Positions 41,567-64,000 of a stretch of DNA of 64,000 nucleotides are shown piece after piece. The translations under genes were made by a program, and so were the position numbers. Below the pieces are notes generated by a model. It saw only the letters and a list, made by a program, of their open reading frames with translations. It made no database searches and was not told the DNA's origin. Position 1 is the stretch's first letter; every line of letters starts with the position of its first letter. The DNA comes from Tubulanus polymorphus (lineage: Eukaryota > Nemertea > Palaeonemertea > Tubulaniformes > Tubulanidae). The stretch is taken from the NCBI RefSeq assembly GCF_964204645.1, contig NC_134026.1:21842650-21906649 (forward strand), read 5' to 3'.

Positions 41567-44225
41567 TGCCATGAAGTTATAAGCAATAGTGAACTTTTAA
41601 TTCTAGATATTTAAGATTCAAGCTAGTGTAGTATATTTGAAATGTGCGATGAACTGTGTTAATTTGTAGTAATGTTTTAATTCAAAGTTTGTATGATCAT
41701 GATATCCTTAAGATGTTCCACAATAATAAATTAGATATATGTATCATAAATATGAATTAATTGACCTTAAGATTGTATCTACTTACACTACATTCAGAAG
41801 GAGGGCGATTTTTACCTACTTTGAGGAATTTGGATTTTAGGGGAATTTAACCCTGAGGATTTTTACCACTAGCCGCTTTATATACCATCGTCGAACTGTC
41901 TATTTTACAGATGCACAGCCACTATTTAACCATAAGTGGCAAGAAAATTATAAGTAGAGGGAACTGTCCCAGATTACCGCGAACAGCAGAATTAACAGAA
42001 CGTTTCTTTACCCTGAGCAGATATTTGCGAAATTTGATGAAAAATTTAAATTGTGGGCAATGTACATCTCTTAACAAATACATAGTAAAATACCCACGAT
42101 ATATACCGTCATACTCTCTATACCGTCAAAATTTTCTTCACCGATGTGGATGGTATATCGGGGGTTGACTGTATTACAAAACAAAATAATTAATTCAAGT
42201 GATGAAAATATAATAGTAATAAAACTTGACGAGGACGTATCCAGGAAAATGCAAAATGTGATTTACTTCTTTAAAATGAAATATTACACGCTTCCGCAAA
42301 TTGTTCGCAAATGTTCTACATTTGAATTATCGATCCTGTAATGGGCTCAAGTAAAATTAAACCACCTGCATATTTTAACGCTCCAAGATCTGGCTATGTG
42401 ACTACCAAAACTATGTAAGCTATCGATGCAAGCGGTGAAAAACAAAGAAGAAATAAGCCCCGGCCCTTGTTTTAATCCAATGAAAAATTCCGGTTTCATG
42501 TAACCGGCATATTTCCATATGAAATAAAAATCAATTAAAATATTCTTCGTTTCAGTAATGATTTGAAAAGTAATGAGTAATGAATACGGTCGAAAGGGGG
42601 GTCATCCCTAGATTCCCCAGGTTCTATGTTCCCCGGGCCCTATATTCCCCGGGTTCCATGTTCCCCGGGTCCTATATTCCCCGGGTTCTATATTCTCCCA
42701 AAGGAAATAATACAACGAGGGTTCCATATATTCTCCAAATAATAAAAACGTTGACCGGTGTCCATACCTATGCTTTTTAATAATAGTCCATCAATCATGT
42801 CATGTATTTGCTAGATACTATAAATTTGATACAGACAAGGTGCTTTTATTTTTTGCAAACGCCAGAACTTAACGAGAGAAATTCGAGATGACAATTAATC
42901 GATCGATCAGGTAATTTATTCAGTAGTTACGTCACACTGTAAAAAGGCTTTGAAACTTGCCCGGGAGATTTTTAATTGTGATTCATGTCGTTAATTTTCA
43001 TTTAATAGAATAAAGATAAAGATAAAGATAAAGATACATGTAGTGCCGATTTTCAACATCAACTAATTGGCAGCCTGACGCGTTATCATGCTCTGAATTC
43101 CCGGCGCCGAAATTGAGTGTATGTGGCCATGGGAACAAAGGACCTTTTTATACATTTTCCATAATCTTCCAGGAATATCGGATCCGGGGAATATAGAACC
43201 CCTTTTATGTTTAATCTCCCTTGGGGGAACATAGGACCCGAGGAACATAGGTATGGACCCGTCGAAAGCACGACTTGCGTCCAGTCTTGGAATAATAATA
43301 AGTATAGCCGCGAGTACTCCAAGTCCAGTAGAACAGCATACAATCATGTGTACACTATGGTAAAAAACTTCTAGGTAGAAATCCCCAAATATTCAAAGTA
43401 GGTAAAAATCCCCACTTGGTGATTTTCAAGACCATTTCAAAGCAAAATGATACTCCAATTTTATTAATTTGCGATGAGACTGAAATATGTTTGGACTGTG
43501 CAATGAAATCTTTCGTTGTGATAAATTCTTAAGTAAACTCTTAGATTTCAATAAATTGTTAGAATTAATAAGAATAATACACTTTTATTTGTAATACCTT
43601 TAAATTCGAACCGGAATATCTTTGACCTGTGAACTCTTGTTAACTTGTGGTATATTTGAGCTGCGCGATGCAATGAATTATGAGCAATAACGAACTTTTA
43701 ATTCTAGATATTTTAGTTTCAAACTAGTGTAATATATTTGACAAGTGCTAAGAACCCTTTCATTAAGCTGTGTGATAACTTTTGAGTACTAATTTAGTAT
43801 TAATGAATTTTTGATTTGTAGTATGTTTGAATTCAAGTAGTATATGCAATAGTTTGTATACTCATGATATCCTTATGATGTTCCACAATAATAAATAGGA
43901 TATGTGTATCATAAATATGAAATACCGGTAAATATGAATTAATTGACCTTAAGATTGTATCTACTTAAACTACATTCAGAAGGAGGGGGATTTTTACCTA
44001 CTTTGAAGAATTGGGGATTTTTACCAAGGGGATTTTTACTGCACGGTAAAAGACACAGATTATCCGAGGTGATTGTGAAAAACACCAGGGAAAATTGGAA
44101 ATTTTTGCAAAACTATTAAAGTTTTTCAACTAAAGAATATTACAGTATTTCATTGACTTTTGCTGTGAAATCAAATTTGGGGGGATTTTGGGTTTTTTTT
44201 ACCTAGGAGGGATTTTTACCTGTTA
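41567..44225. repeat. Foldback core: direct repeats and GGTAAAAATCCCC phrases
   Basis: 41575-41870 and 43670-44040 are diverged direct repeats (both contain GAACTTTTAATTCTAGATAT and ATTAATTGACCTTAAGATTG). Each ends in GATTTTTACCTACTTTGA phrases. The inverse phrase GTAGGTAAAAATCCCC is at about 43405. Between them, 42595-43265 holds GGGTTCTATATTCCCC-type phrases and, inverted, GGGGAATATAGAACCCC. Confidence 0.7.
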
Positions 44226-44344
44226 CCAAATTATACTCTTCATCCATATGTGTACAGTTGCGTCCGCCTTACTCAGTGCTGGTCAACTTAGTATGACACT
44301 TAAGTTGTTGAATTTTACAAATAGGTATTTTGATGGACCTTCTA

Positions 44345-45092
44345 TTTACACGGGATACGCCCATAATACCTCCGCCCAAAATGCCTCCGTCCAAAATCCC
44401 ACACCCAGAATCCCTCCACCCAGAATACCCTCATATGTGTCCAAAATACCTCCACCCAGAATTTAAAAAAAAATACTATAATTATATTATTTAGATGTTT
44501 AAAGTACCACCAATATTGACTATTATTCATGTATAGGATCATATATAATGTATTACGGTATATATAAACCTACTGAATAATAATTGAATAACAATTAATG
44601 ACAATGTTCACTTGCAATTAGTTTTGGCTGGGAATATTAATTAGTTTATCTCATGTCTTTAATCTTATGCTAGATTTCTCTGGAAACTATTCAATATTTA
44701 GATTATAGAATATTAATTAGTCCTATAATCTAAGAAAACAATGTACTACATTTCGCTTTACACACTGAATTCAGTTCATTTCCATTTAAGTGCAACTATG
44801 ATCACTGAAATTAACATTATACTTTGTTTTGCTCAATTAACTACTTTTAAACTATAGAACTTTGGTTTATTTGAGTATTGCCTGTAAATTAAAACTTGGG
44901 GGGGGGGGACAAAATATTCATTCTAAAAAATTATATTTCTAATAGGTTCAAATTTTTGTCCTTCGGGCATAAACCCATTAGATCTAGGGCCTGGAGGTAT
45001 TTTGGACACATATGAGGGTATTCTGGGTGGAGGGATTCTGGGTGTGGGATATTTGGGTGGAGGTATTTTGGGCGGAGGTATTATGACCCGGA
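44345..45092. repeat. Nested foldback with GGAGGTATTTTGG phrase arms
   Basis: The left arm (44350-44465) is a run of CCTCCACCCAGAATACC-like phrases, and the right arm (44985-45092) is the reverse complement run (GGAGGTATTTTGGGCGGAGG). Both arms share the longer segment around CATATGAGGGTATTCTGG. The about 500-bp AT-rich loop has no ORF. Confidence 0.8.
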
Positions 45093-45948
45093 TTCATTTA
45101 CACAGCCGATAGTCAATTGGTGAAATATTTTCAATACCAATGCTACTAAAGCTGAGTTGTGGTCAATGGTAGTTCATTCAATGTTATAAAAACTGTGATG
45201 ATCTGATACATTACTGCGTTGTATGCTTTTGATATTTTTGTGTTGTATGACTTCATTGGTGATTATATTTCTCAGGTATCATTTACATTTTACTTTACAT
45301 TTTATTGTATCATATATTGTACATAATAGCAATGATTTATTCTCCATAGTCTTAATCTGCAATCTTGATATTGGTGCATATGTTTGTTTACAATATACTT
45401 AATTAGGCTGTTTAAAATTGAGAAACACTAATTAGTGAGTGACTTGTGACTTAACTAATTTTTTTTAAATAAAGAAGTTTCCAGTTTCTAGGCGCCATTT
45501 TGTGGCGGTCCCTCGAGGTCCCCATTGTTGCGATAATTTGCACTCATTTTTAAAACATAAGTTTAGATTGAATATCATATAGTTCTGCAGTCCCTTGCTC
45601 GACGAAATTAATTTATACACCATTTTTAAGGAAACGAAATGCAGATATTTGCTGGCGTTTCTTGGAATTTTTGAACGCAACAATTGAGAACACTGACGAT
45701 GTGACCCCAAGGACCGCATATCTTAACCGCGCGTAAAAGAAATCGCAACATTCATTAATTTCAAAATATCTAAGTATCTCTTAAAGCTATATTTCCAATT
45801 TTTACAGAGTTTAAAGAGGGTTATTTGCAGTTTAAGCCTGCGTTGAATATTTTTTTGAATATCTTTCCTGACGACTGATCTGTACCCGCTTGAGTTTGAG
45901 ATTACCCGATAAAGTTAGATAATTTGATACGCCTTCAACAAATCTTCC

Positions 45949-46091
45949 AGGGGCCAGTTGCATAGTTATGGCTTAGACTTAAGACCAGTCTAAGACCAAC
46001 TTAGTTCTATAGCCAATCTAACAACTTGAGACCAGTCTTAAGATTTAAGACCACTTTTGGACTTAAGTCACAAACTGTGCAACTGGCCCCC
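45949..46091. mobile_element. Hairpin MITE (GGGGCCAGTTGCA ends)
   Basis: Palindromic about 143 bp, ends GGGGCCAGTTGCATAG and TGTGCAACTGGCCCC, with internal TTAAGACCAGTCTAAGACC and its inverse. Confidence 0.8.
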
Positions 46092-46317
46092 GATCCTTAG
46101 CTGCTATGTACTATTCAAAATCAAAAAACTTAGTACGGAGAGTATTACCAGGCAGTGGATACGGCGCACCAAAAAATGAAACCAAATTTTGCAACTCTGG
46201 AAAATAAATACATGTACCACCGATAAAAATTCCACTGTAATACTAGTCAAACCTCGCTACAACGAGATCTTTTATAACGAAATATCGGTTTAATCAAACG
46301 TGTCCGGCGCAAAAAAG

Positions 46318-48057
46318 TCTACTGCTACCCCGATACCACTGTTACCAGTGATACTGCCCGATCCTCTCCCAGACCGGTGATACTACTGCTACCCCAATAC
46401 CACTGATACCAGTGATACTGCCCGATCCTTCAGGAGACCGGTGATACTACTGCTACCCCGATACCACTGATACCAGTGATACTGTCCGATCCTCTCAGAG
46501 ACCGATGATACTACTGCTACCCCGATACCACTGATACCAGTGATACTGCCCGATCCTCTCGGAGACCGGTGATACTACTGATACCCCGATACCACTGTTA
46601 CCAATGATACTGCCCGATCCTCTCCGAGACCGGTGATACTACAGCTACCCCGATACCACTGATACCAGTGATACTGCCCGATCCTTCTGGAGACCGGTGA
46701 TACTACTGCTACCCCGATACCACTGATACCAGTGATACTGTCCGATCCTCTCAGAGACCGATGATACTACTGCTACCCCGATACCACTGTTACCAGTGAT
46801 ACTGCCCGATCCTCTCCGAGACCGGTGATACTACTGCTACCCCGATACCACTGTTACCAGTGATACTGTCCGATCCTTCAGGAGACCGGTGATACTACTG
46901 CTACCCCGATACCACTGTTACCAGTGATACAGCCCGATCCTCTCAGAGACCGATGATACTACTGCTACCCCGATACCACTGTTACCAGTGATACAGCCCG
47001 ATCCTCTCAGAGACCGATGATACTACTGCTACCCCGATACCACTGTTACCAGTGATACTGTCCGATCCTCTCAGAGACCGATGATACTACTGCTACCCCG
47101 ATACCACTGTTACCAGTGATACTGTCCGATCCTCTCCGAGACCGGTGATACTACTGCTACCCCGATACCACTGTTACCAGTGTTACTGCCCGATCCTTCT
47201 GGAGACCGGTGATACTACTGCTACCCCGATAGCACTGTTACCAGTGTTACTGCTCGATCCTTCTGGAGACCGGTGATACTACTGATACCCCGATACCACT
47301 GTTACCAGTGATACTGTCCGATCCTCTCGGAGACCGGTGATACTACTGCTACCCCGATACCACTGTTACCAGTGATACTGTCCGATCCTCTCGGAGACCG
47401 GTGATACTACTGCTACCCCGATACCACTGATACCAGTGATACTGCCCGATCCTTCAGGAGACCGGTGATACTACTGCTACCCCGATACCACTGATACCAG
47501 TGATACTGTCCGATCCTCTCAGAGACCGATGATACTACTGCTACCCCGATACCACTGTTACCAGTGATACTGCCCGATCCTCTCCGAGACCGGTGATACT
47601 ACTGATACCCCGATACCACTGATACCAGTGATACTGCCCGATCCTCTCGGAGACCGGTGATACTACTGATACCCCGATACCACTGTTACCAGTGATACTG
47701 CCCGATCCTCTCCAAGACCGGTGATACTACTGATACCCCGATACCACTGTTACCAGTGATACTGCCCGATCCTTCCAGAGACCGGTGATACAACTGATAC
47801 CCCGATACCACTGTTACCAGTGATACTGCCCGATCCTCTCCAAGACCGGTGATACTACTGATACCCCGATACCACTGTTACCAGTGATATTGTCCGATCC
47901 TTCTGGAGACCGGTGATACTACTGATACCCCGATACCACTGTTACCAGTGATACTGCCCGATCCTCTCCAAGACCGGTGATACTACTGATACCCCGATAC
48001 CACTGTTACCAGTGATACTGTCCGATCCTCTCAGAGACCGATGATACTACTGATACC
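46318..48057 (-). repeat. 64-bp satellite array, right arm (about 27 units, inverted)
   Basis: Same unit as the left arm on the opposite strand, with the same site variants but different frequencies. A TACTACTGATACC variant is common near the outer end. Confidence 0.95.
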
Positions 48058-49089
48058 AGTGTTGCTACGGATGCTTTCGGCCCGTGTTGTATGCGGTGGT
48101 CCTGTTCTCACTGTATTGTCCCATGGCGCCCTCTACATAGCCGCCATCTTGAAACGGTGTTCTGGTACACCACCGAACAACCCTATGAACCCTGTATTGG
48201 ATGGCCCAGTAATTGTATACACTTGCGCCTGATGGATGAGATATCAGTAAATTTCACAGTCAACAAGACCGGTAAATAATAGGAATTTTCTGAACAATAT
48301 GTTAATAGGAATTTTCTGAACAATGTGTAAGTGTTGCATTGCAACAATTATTGTACACGATTAGGTGCTCAATCAGATCCTCTGCTCGCCCCTTAAGGCC
48401 TACTGCAGTCTAGATCCTGCATGTCTCGAACATCCTACTACCTTAACCCACACACAATCTATAGCTCGGAGTGCACAGGCCATCATCTGCTCAGCATCCA
48501 GGCCCTGAATATTAGTATGTCATGTGAACGTGTAAAAATGGTAGAAGACGAAGAGAGTTCAATCCAGGCTCCTGCTCTATACATGTAGGTCCACTGAGAG
48601 AAATGTACATTATGGGTCCATGGCTTACAAAACTGGTGATTCCTCTTTGGGGAAACATTCTTGAAGGTCCTCTTGATGCTGAACATAACATTGGCGAATG
48701 AGACCTGGTAATTAAATACTCCTTCCATCCTTGCAACAACCAAGAGAAAAAACTTGAAAACAAATTTAATATCATTATAATGTATTTTTTATAATATGGT
48801 CGTCTGATACAACACTGTCGAACCAGTCTCTGAGGTTTGTACACTTGTACACAAGAACAGTAGCGCCACACAATGACCGTGCGGTAACTATAACTATTTC
48901 TTAAATTTACAGATTTAAACTAATTCTGTTTTGGTATATCGTTGTGATCATTCACATCAAGTGTCATGTAAGTAGTAAAAATAGGGTAGAAATCTTGCTG
49001 AGGGGAAATTAATAGAATTCATTTCGAAAGACATGTACAATTTTGTCATTCAAACATTCATCAAGTAGTCAAGTCGAATCACATAATGA

Positions 49090-49282
49090 TCAATTTCCCC
49101 TCGAAGAAGGTTTCTGTCTGAATGGGTAGTATTTCGAGGGCAACTCGGCGTAATAATTCTTAATTTTATCACAATTGCTCGTAGCATTATGGTTTAGAGA
49201 GGCAGGGAGATATCCAGGTGAGAAGTCCACCACGGCCCGATTCACAGGAAATATAAAATCATCTGTCTTCGTATTTTCATAT
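49090..49282 (-). CDS. Possible terminal exon of an unidentified gene
   Basis: On the minus strand an acceptor (TTCTTGTAG) at 49283 opens a 63-codon frame, starting with one base that completes a codon. It contains FIFPVNRAVVDFSPGYLP, then YYAELPSKYYPFRQKP, and ends in TGA at 49090-49092. Its composition is more protein-like than that of neighbouring open frames. I do not recognise a family and could not find a phase-compatible upstream exon with confidence. It could also be a chance frame or a decayed exon. Confidence 0.3.
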
Positions 49283-49862
49283 CTACAAGAACGCAAACAC
49301 ATGTATGTACCCTATTCAATACAATATATACATGTACATAATAATATTTATAATACCACACTATTGAAATATTTGAACTTAATAATGATAATTATAGTAC
49401 CTATCACAAGAATTTAGACTTAATGTATTTTGATAATAATAACAATAACTTAAAATCTCGTCAACAATGTACAATTTTAAACGCTATTTAGATACAAATA
49501 TTATATCTTTGTTCCACTGTGGAGTGTTTGAAATAATATCCCTAAATTGCACGTATCTAAATGAGCTAAGTATTTTACTGCGTTTACAATTTGAAACCTG
49601 GAACAAAAATATGACTGATCATACAGTGATCGAGTGCGCTTGTCAGTTTCATTACCAACATCTTTCCTCCTTGTTTCGAGGCAATCACTAGGCACAGCTT
49701 GAACGTGATGATACAGTACACCCTCAAATGCAAACAAAAAAGTAACTGATTTTCAACATCATTAACGCCCAGGGGTGGATCCAATGGGAGGATGCACACC
49801 CCTCCGCTAAAGATGTCACGTTACCCCGAAATTTCACGGGAAAATGAAAAATATTAAATTAA

Positions 49863-50093
49863 GGCTAAAAAAAATTGATACCTTGTTTCTCCACTCTGCT
49901 GAGCTGAGCTTAAATGTTGACCCGGCCGGCCGCCTATCTACCCTATACATTACTTTTTTTAAAATCGTGATCAATTTTACCATAACAGACCCGGCCGCTA
50001 TAGAAATGAACTGTTTATAAATTGTATCATATTTTACAAAAATGACCCGGCCGCTGCGGAGAAACAAGGTATCATTTTTGTTTAGCCTAATAC
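49863..50093. mobile_element. Hairpin element with GATACCTTGTTTCTCC arms
   Basis: GGCTAAAAAAAATTGATACC followed by TTGTTTCTCC is repeated inverted at 50055-50093. Between them lie three GACCCGGCCG words. The same left half (TTGATACCTTGTTTCTCC) occurs at about 21557 and 27857 just after the snoRNA sequences. Confidence 0.65.
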
Positions 50094-51929
50094 CTAAAAC
50101 AGGGCTGCCAACAAGCTGCTGCAAAGTGCTAACAGTAACAAGGTGAATTTTTTCGGTAACATTTCATTGAGATAAGAAAATGCTCAAATCATCAGTAATC
50201 TAAGTTATGAACCTCAGTAAAATCTTTCACATTTCTGTATGGATCAAACAAATCACATCAGCATTTTTTCGGACAAAATATTAACAAAGTACTGAAAATC
50301 TGGAACAGTTGGCAGCTCTGCTAAAATGTATTAAATTCATAAGCTTGTTCTCTGTATTTCCAAAAATGATGTTTTCCGATGAACTCTTTTTCGGGGTGCC
50401 CTTTCAATTATATGATATGCCCTTTTTAGGGGTGCGCCCCTCCCTGAATCAGACCTTAGATCTGCCCCTGGTGCCTTTCAAATATATTCTGGAGACCTTT
50501 CCATGGACTGAAATACTGGTAAGCGACATTACAAAAATAGGTAACAAAAATATATACCGGTACTGAGGCGAGTCAGATAATGCAAACCTGTCTCCATGGT
50601 GTGACATTTCAATGCCCAGATTGTGCAAGTAAGCTAATTTTTTTGGCAGAAATTAGATAATCATCTAAAAATACTATTCACAATGATGATAACAATAATG
50701 TCGAAAGGGTAATAAAATGTCATGGCTCCCTGGCTTCGTTCAATACTAGCTGCCTTTTCTATGATATACTTGAATACGTTGATATACAATGATTCTTTAT
50801 CAAAAATTCAGAAGCTTCATCAAATGAATTTTAGATATAATGTAATCAATTATGAAAGTTGAATATTTTTTATATCAGAGTAAAGCTTCAGAAAAGAGTC
50901 TATTGAACCTACTTCAGCAAGTCAGTTCCTGAAAGGCAATGCAAATAACATTAATTCAAGCAACTAAATTGAAAAGAAAAATTGGAAAGATTTTGGTTTC
51001 GATGAAAATATGCTTTCTTTTATATTATTCCTACTTCCCAGTTTTGGCCGGAAAAAATAATCAGTTATTTAAAGTTTTCACTAAAAGCCTTGTCATAAGA
51101 TAAACAACTTAAAACATTGATCCAAATTAAACAATCACCTTTCGTTTTGAAAGCAAATTCGATAAAATAGTAACTGACAAACCTGGTATTTGCAACGTAG
51201 CAATGCCATCACCGGACAAAAATGGTTGAAGTAATGATTGAAAAACTATTTCAATTTCTCTTTAAAACTTATAAAAGTTTAGGATAGGTCATATTATCAC
51301 ACTATATATTCACTATGAATCAGTGAACGGACAGACTTGTCAAAATCAAAATTGCCACAAAAACTTACTATAAAGACCTGCAGTTATGAGCTTATGAAAA
51401 TCGCAAAATACTTTCCCAATATCATTGAACATTTCCAAGCAACCAAAAGTATAAACCTCGAATCAATTCTGACTGGGACATATTTCTGCGTATTTTTCTT
51501 ATCATTGGCCATTTTGATTAGAAGATTGCTAGTTCTTTACCACGAAAAATTTGTTAACTCATGAAATCAATGGAACAAGTAAGTAGATATTGATGTATTA
51601 GCAGCATGGCTGGTCTTCATCAGTTCAACAAATGAGGCTTCACATACAAACAAGTGGCAAATGACATATTTAAGAACAAGGCAAACTTGCTGATATAAAC
51701 AAACAATGCGCATCTAATATACAGAATCAACAGAATTACCGGTATATAGAAGTGAATAAGACATTATTTTACATTCGCTCTGAATAAAATCAACGAAGTC
51801 ATGAAACACTTTCTGTCATCGATGGTGTATGATAGCCTGTCATGAAAAACCTTATATATTCTATCAATTCGAGCCTACCCATAAAACAATAACCAGCCAA
51901 CAATTCACAGAACAAAAATTCATATGATG

Positions 51930-52049
<120 letters not shown>

Positions 52050-52895
52050 TAGATGAAGTGTCAGTTGTCATTTATCACAATGATTACTTGATATAATATA
52101 CAAAGTAAGTATTGCCACTGTAGTATTACTTTATTATCGTATCAGTAGAACAAATTTCGCACAAAAATCACAGAAATAATTTCGTTCCGATGATCGGCCG
52201 CGCGAAATCATTTATTACAAAAGCCATGTTTTTTCCATACACACACGTCAGTTTCCCTTTTCAACAGAGAACTAAAACTTATCACCCAGCAGATCACATA
52301 TAATAATAGTCGTTTCACACTGCGTTCGCGTTATGCCATCCGTTCGTTTTATATTCAAATATTTGATTCACGCTGCGGGCACCATTCGCCCGGTAGAAGT
52401 CGAGAGACGGTGACGTCTGAGATCGTACGAGGAATACACATACACGCATCCGAACTCGCGTGCGCACACTAACACACATGATTATTTCATCTTTGGCATT
52501 ATTGTTGTTGTTGTAGTTATAATCAAACATGTAGAACTATTCCAGACAACTTCGTCAACGCCAATAAATGAGCATTTCAAATTACCGTTCTTTCATGCCA
52601 TTACACATAAATATTATGCCGATTATGCCAATATCGTGAGCGCGTCTATGCTGCTAAAGATAGACTAATTGTTGCACTTCTTAATGATAAAATTATAGTA
52701 TCAATAACAATAGGTGATATGGTAACCCGATGTGGATTACGTCATTGACCCAAACTGGCCTGAAGTTCATCCGTTCTACGTATGTGCGTCACGTAAAATT
52801 CCGTGTACAAAACATATCTGATATTTTAGACAATCACAATTGGTTTGGGAATCATTTATCATCATTCGCGTACAAATATAGATTTTGAAACGGAA

Positions 52896-62451
<9,556 letters not shown>

Positions 62452-63179
62452 CTAAATACACTGAGCTCGATTTATAATCCATTCAAACGCTTCACTGATT
62501 AATCCTACGCCGAAACCCGTCAACAAATTTATGCCTCAACGCCGAAACTACGTGAAAAATCCATCAAGTCTCTTATCCTTATCAGTAACAGTGTACCTTT
62601 CTCGGAATTCTGTTTCCGAAGATGAACGCACGACAACTCGCCGATACCAATTTGCCGATGGCCACGCAAACAAACCATTACCCTCGACCCAACTGTTGCC
62701 ATCAATGTTGGCACAACAACGCAATTAAGTCAACATAAACAATCGTCTTACAAGTACTGGGTTCGGCAGACGCAAAGGTTCCGATAAGCACGGCAAATAC
62801 GAGACCCCGAACCACAGTAATCAATTTATTATGCACCGATAAACTGCGATGATGCAATCAATAGACAGCTATGTGTCAGGCCTCATTAGCACATTTCTAC
62901 GCATCAACTTAATTCGGCGGTATTCGGCAGAAATTTGACGAATTCCCGAGTCGATCAAATACAGCGAAAGCGCCACAAGTATATGAAAATTGGAATCGAT
63001 GAATTGGTGATAGGCTACTCAGTCAACTGATGTTTCAGTCGTAATCGACTGAGGATTTAACGAAAATTCGACGACGCACTTACATCAATAATCAATTCAA
63101 TTTCCCTAGGCAAACAATGGCTATACATAAGGTTCCTCAACAGGTTGCTAACCTGTCGTGAAAGCTTCTAAAATAACTC

Positions 63180-63450
63180 ATGGCCATGATTCACACGTAG
63201 CTGGTTTGGCCCGGATCAGGCCCGAAAAGGCCCGAGTCAAATTTGGCCCGTGCCTAATAAGAGAGCGTGTTCACACGCAAACAACTCACTCAATACTAAA
63301 CCATGCTAAAACATGGAACTGAAGTGATTCAGTTTCGGAACCAGCGATGATTTGACCCATGCTAAAATTCAGCTCGGGCCAAAAACACTTGAACAGACTT
63401 TTTAACGTTTTAGTTTAACTATGAACGCGGATATCTGGAGTCAGTCATTC
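63180..63450. repeat. Dispersed repeat with GGCCC words, copy 2
   Basis: Same family as 57600-57865. It contains TTTGGCCCGGATCAGGCCCG and ends near CTCGGGCCAAAAACA. Confidence 0.7.
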
Positions 63451-63720
63451 TGATATGTAAAGGGCTAAAACCCAGTTTGGGCTGTGAGATCTATATTATT
63501 CAGGTAGATATGGTACAATCTCAGTAAGCACGACGATTTATGTGAAAGCACCCATAGCATCCAAAGGAAAAGAGATTAAGAAATTAGAGACATGTAGTCA
63601 TTTATTTTCTTTTAACAGGAAATTTTACAGGATATATTCAATAAAATGTACATTTATCCGAATGATCTAGGCAAGCGGTACAAAAAAAAACTGTTCCACA
63701 AATTGAATACGGATACTTAC

Positions 63721-63844
63721 TTGTGCCAAAATGAATACTTTTGTCGGCCAGATTTGATATCTCTGAGAGCGCTAGTGCTCATCGTTCGCGGCAATACAGG
63801 GGGCATGTTATTCATTTTGCTGTCGTTTCCAGCCACATTTAAGC
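63721..63844 (-). CDS. PDE4: Candidate alternative 5' exon of PDE4
   Basis: Acceptor ATCTTTGCAG and donor GTAAGT flank 124 bp with a single open frame containing MPPVLPRTMSTSALRDIKSG then RQKYSFWHK. Its exit phase does not fit the 62150-62451 exon but fits 60969-61057 exactly, giving ...FWHK-SRRGSTVSG. That would make 62150-62451 an alternative first exon. Family support for the sequence itself is weak. Confidence 0.5.
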
Positions 63845-64000
63845 CTGCAAAGATAGAATTATGATACGGATAATTGAGCTGAGCCGATATACTTCTTTGA
63901 TACGTTTACCCAGAATTATTTCAAACAGTTAACTAATTTCGAAGCACCGCGTTTGACCGATATTCGTTGTTAAATCACGATTGATAGAACACTATATCCA

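Larger units (their letters stand above)
38467..48163. mobile_element. Giant foldback element (about 9.7 kb) with inverted 64-bp arrays
   Basis: The outermost about 100 bp (GGTGTACCAGAACACCGTTT at 38433-38470 region, through ACGGGCCGAAAGCATCCG) are repeated inverted and nearly identical at 48055-48163; the left copy has an 8-bp extra ACATTACC. Inside are inverted arrays of one 64-bp unit (left 38545-41566, right 46318-48057). The core (41567-46317) has no transposase but holds nested phrase-like inverted repeats. The design matches FB/Galileo-type foldback transposons, whose long terminal inverted repeats contain tandem subrepeats. The exact termini and target duplication were not resolved. 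Confidence 0.75.

Noticed and set aside
38545-48057. CRISPR-like regular repeats
   Set aside because: Units are contiguous with no unique spacers, and the genome is eukaryotic.
48483-48871. 86- and 119-codon overlapping minus-strand frames
   Set aside because: Different frames over the same DNA, neither with a domain nor splice context.

Overview
This is nuclear DNA from an animal. Genes are split by many GT-AG introns of about 50 bp to 2.3 kb, the intergenic DNA is AT-rich, and short inverted-repeat elements are abundant. The recognisable proteins are metazoan: a prominin, ARMC7, the AMPK alpha subunit, RPL37, and a cAMP phosphodiesterase of the PDE4 family. The repeat style suggests a marine invertebrate, perhaps a lophotrochozoan. 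That placement is inference; nothing in the window fixes the phylum.

Layout. 1-5772 (+): the 3' half of a prominin (CD133-like) gene whose introns carry repeats. 8941-10666 (-): ARMC7 in seven exons. It is head to head with 11306-16990 (+), a complete AMPK catalytic alpha gene with about 640 bp between the two start codons. 18485-22046 (+): RPL37 in four exons. Its last intron holds three copies of an H/ACA-type small nucleolar RNA. 22904-25787 (-) and 29124-32322 (-): two intact, tandemly duplicated acyltransferase genes of the condensation/BAHD-like fold (HxxxDG motif), each with two exons and an N-terminal membrane anchor. The duplicated block also carried along the 3' half of a snoRNA and the last exon of RPL37. 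34.4-38.4 kb: hairpin elements and minisatellites without a convincing gene. 38.47-48.16 kb: a foldback structure of about 9.7 kb made of two inverted arrays of the same 64-bp repeat (about 47 and 27 copies), with further inverted phrase-like repeats nested inside. 52896-63844 (-): a PDE4 gene with UCR2 and a full catalytic domain; UCR1 was not found and may lie beyond the window.

The most interesting signals are two independent pairs of tandemly duplicated, apparently mutually exclusive exons. In AMPK alpha (14521-14588 and 14641-14711) they are separated by only 52 bp, and the reading frame survives only when exactly one is used. In PDE4 (55742-55864 and 56276-56398) both exons are 123 bp, both encode the metal-binding Asp segment of the active site, and they differ at 8 of 41 residues. 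Others are the covarying snoRNA trio, the giant foldback, and a wider family of foldbacks whose arms are arrays of short degenerate phrases.

Exon coordinates were read by hand from splice consensus, phase and family similarity. All exon phases join without error except the last ARMC7 junction and the upstream PDE4 exons, as stated in the entries.
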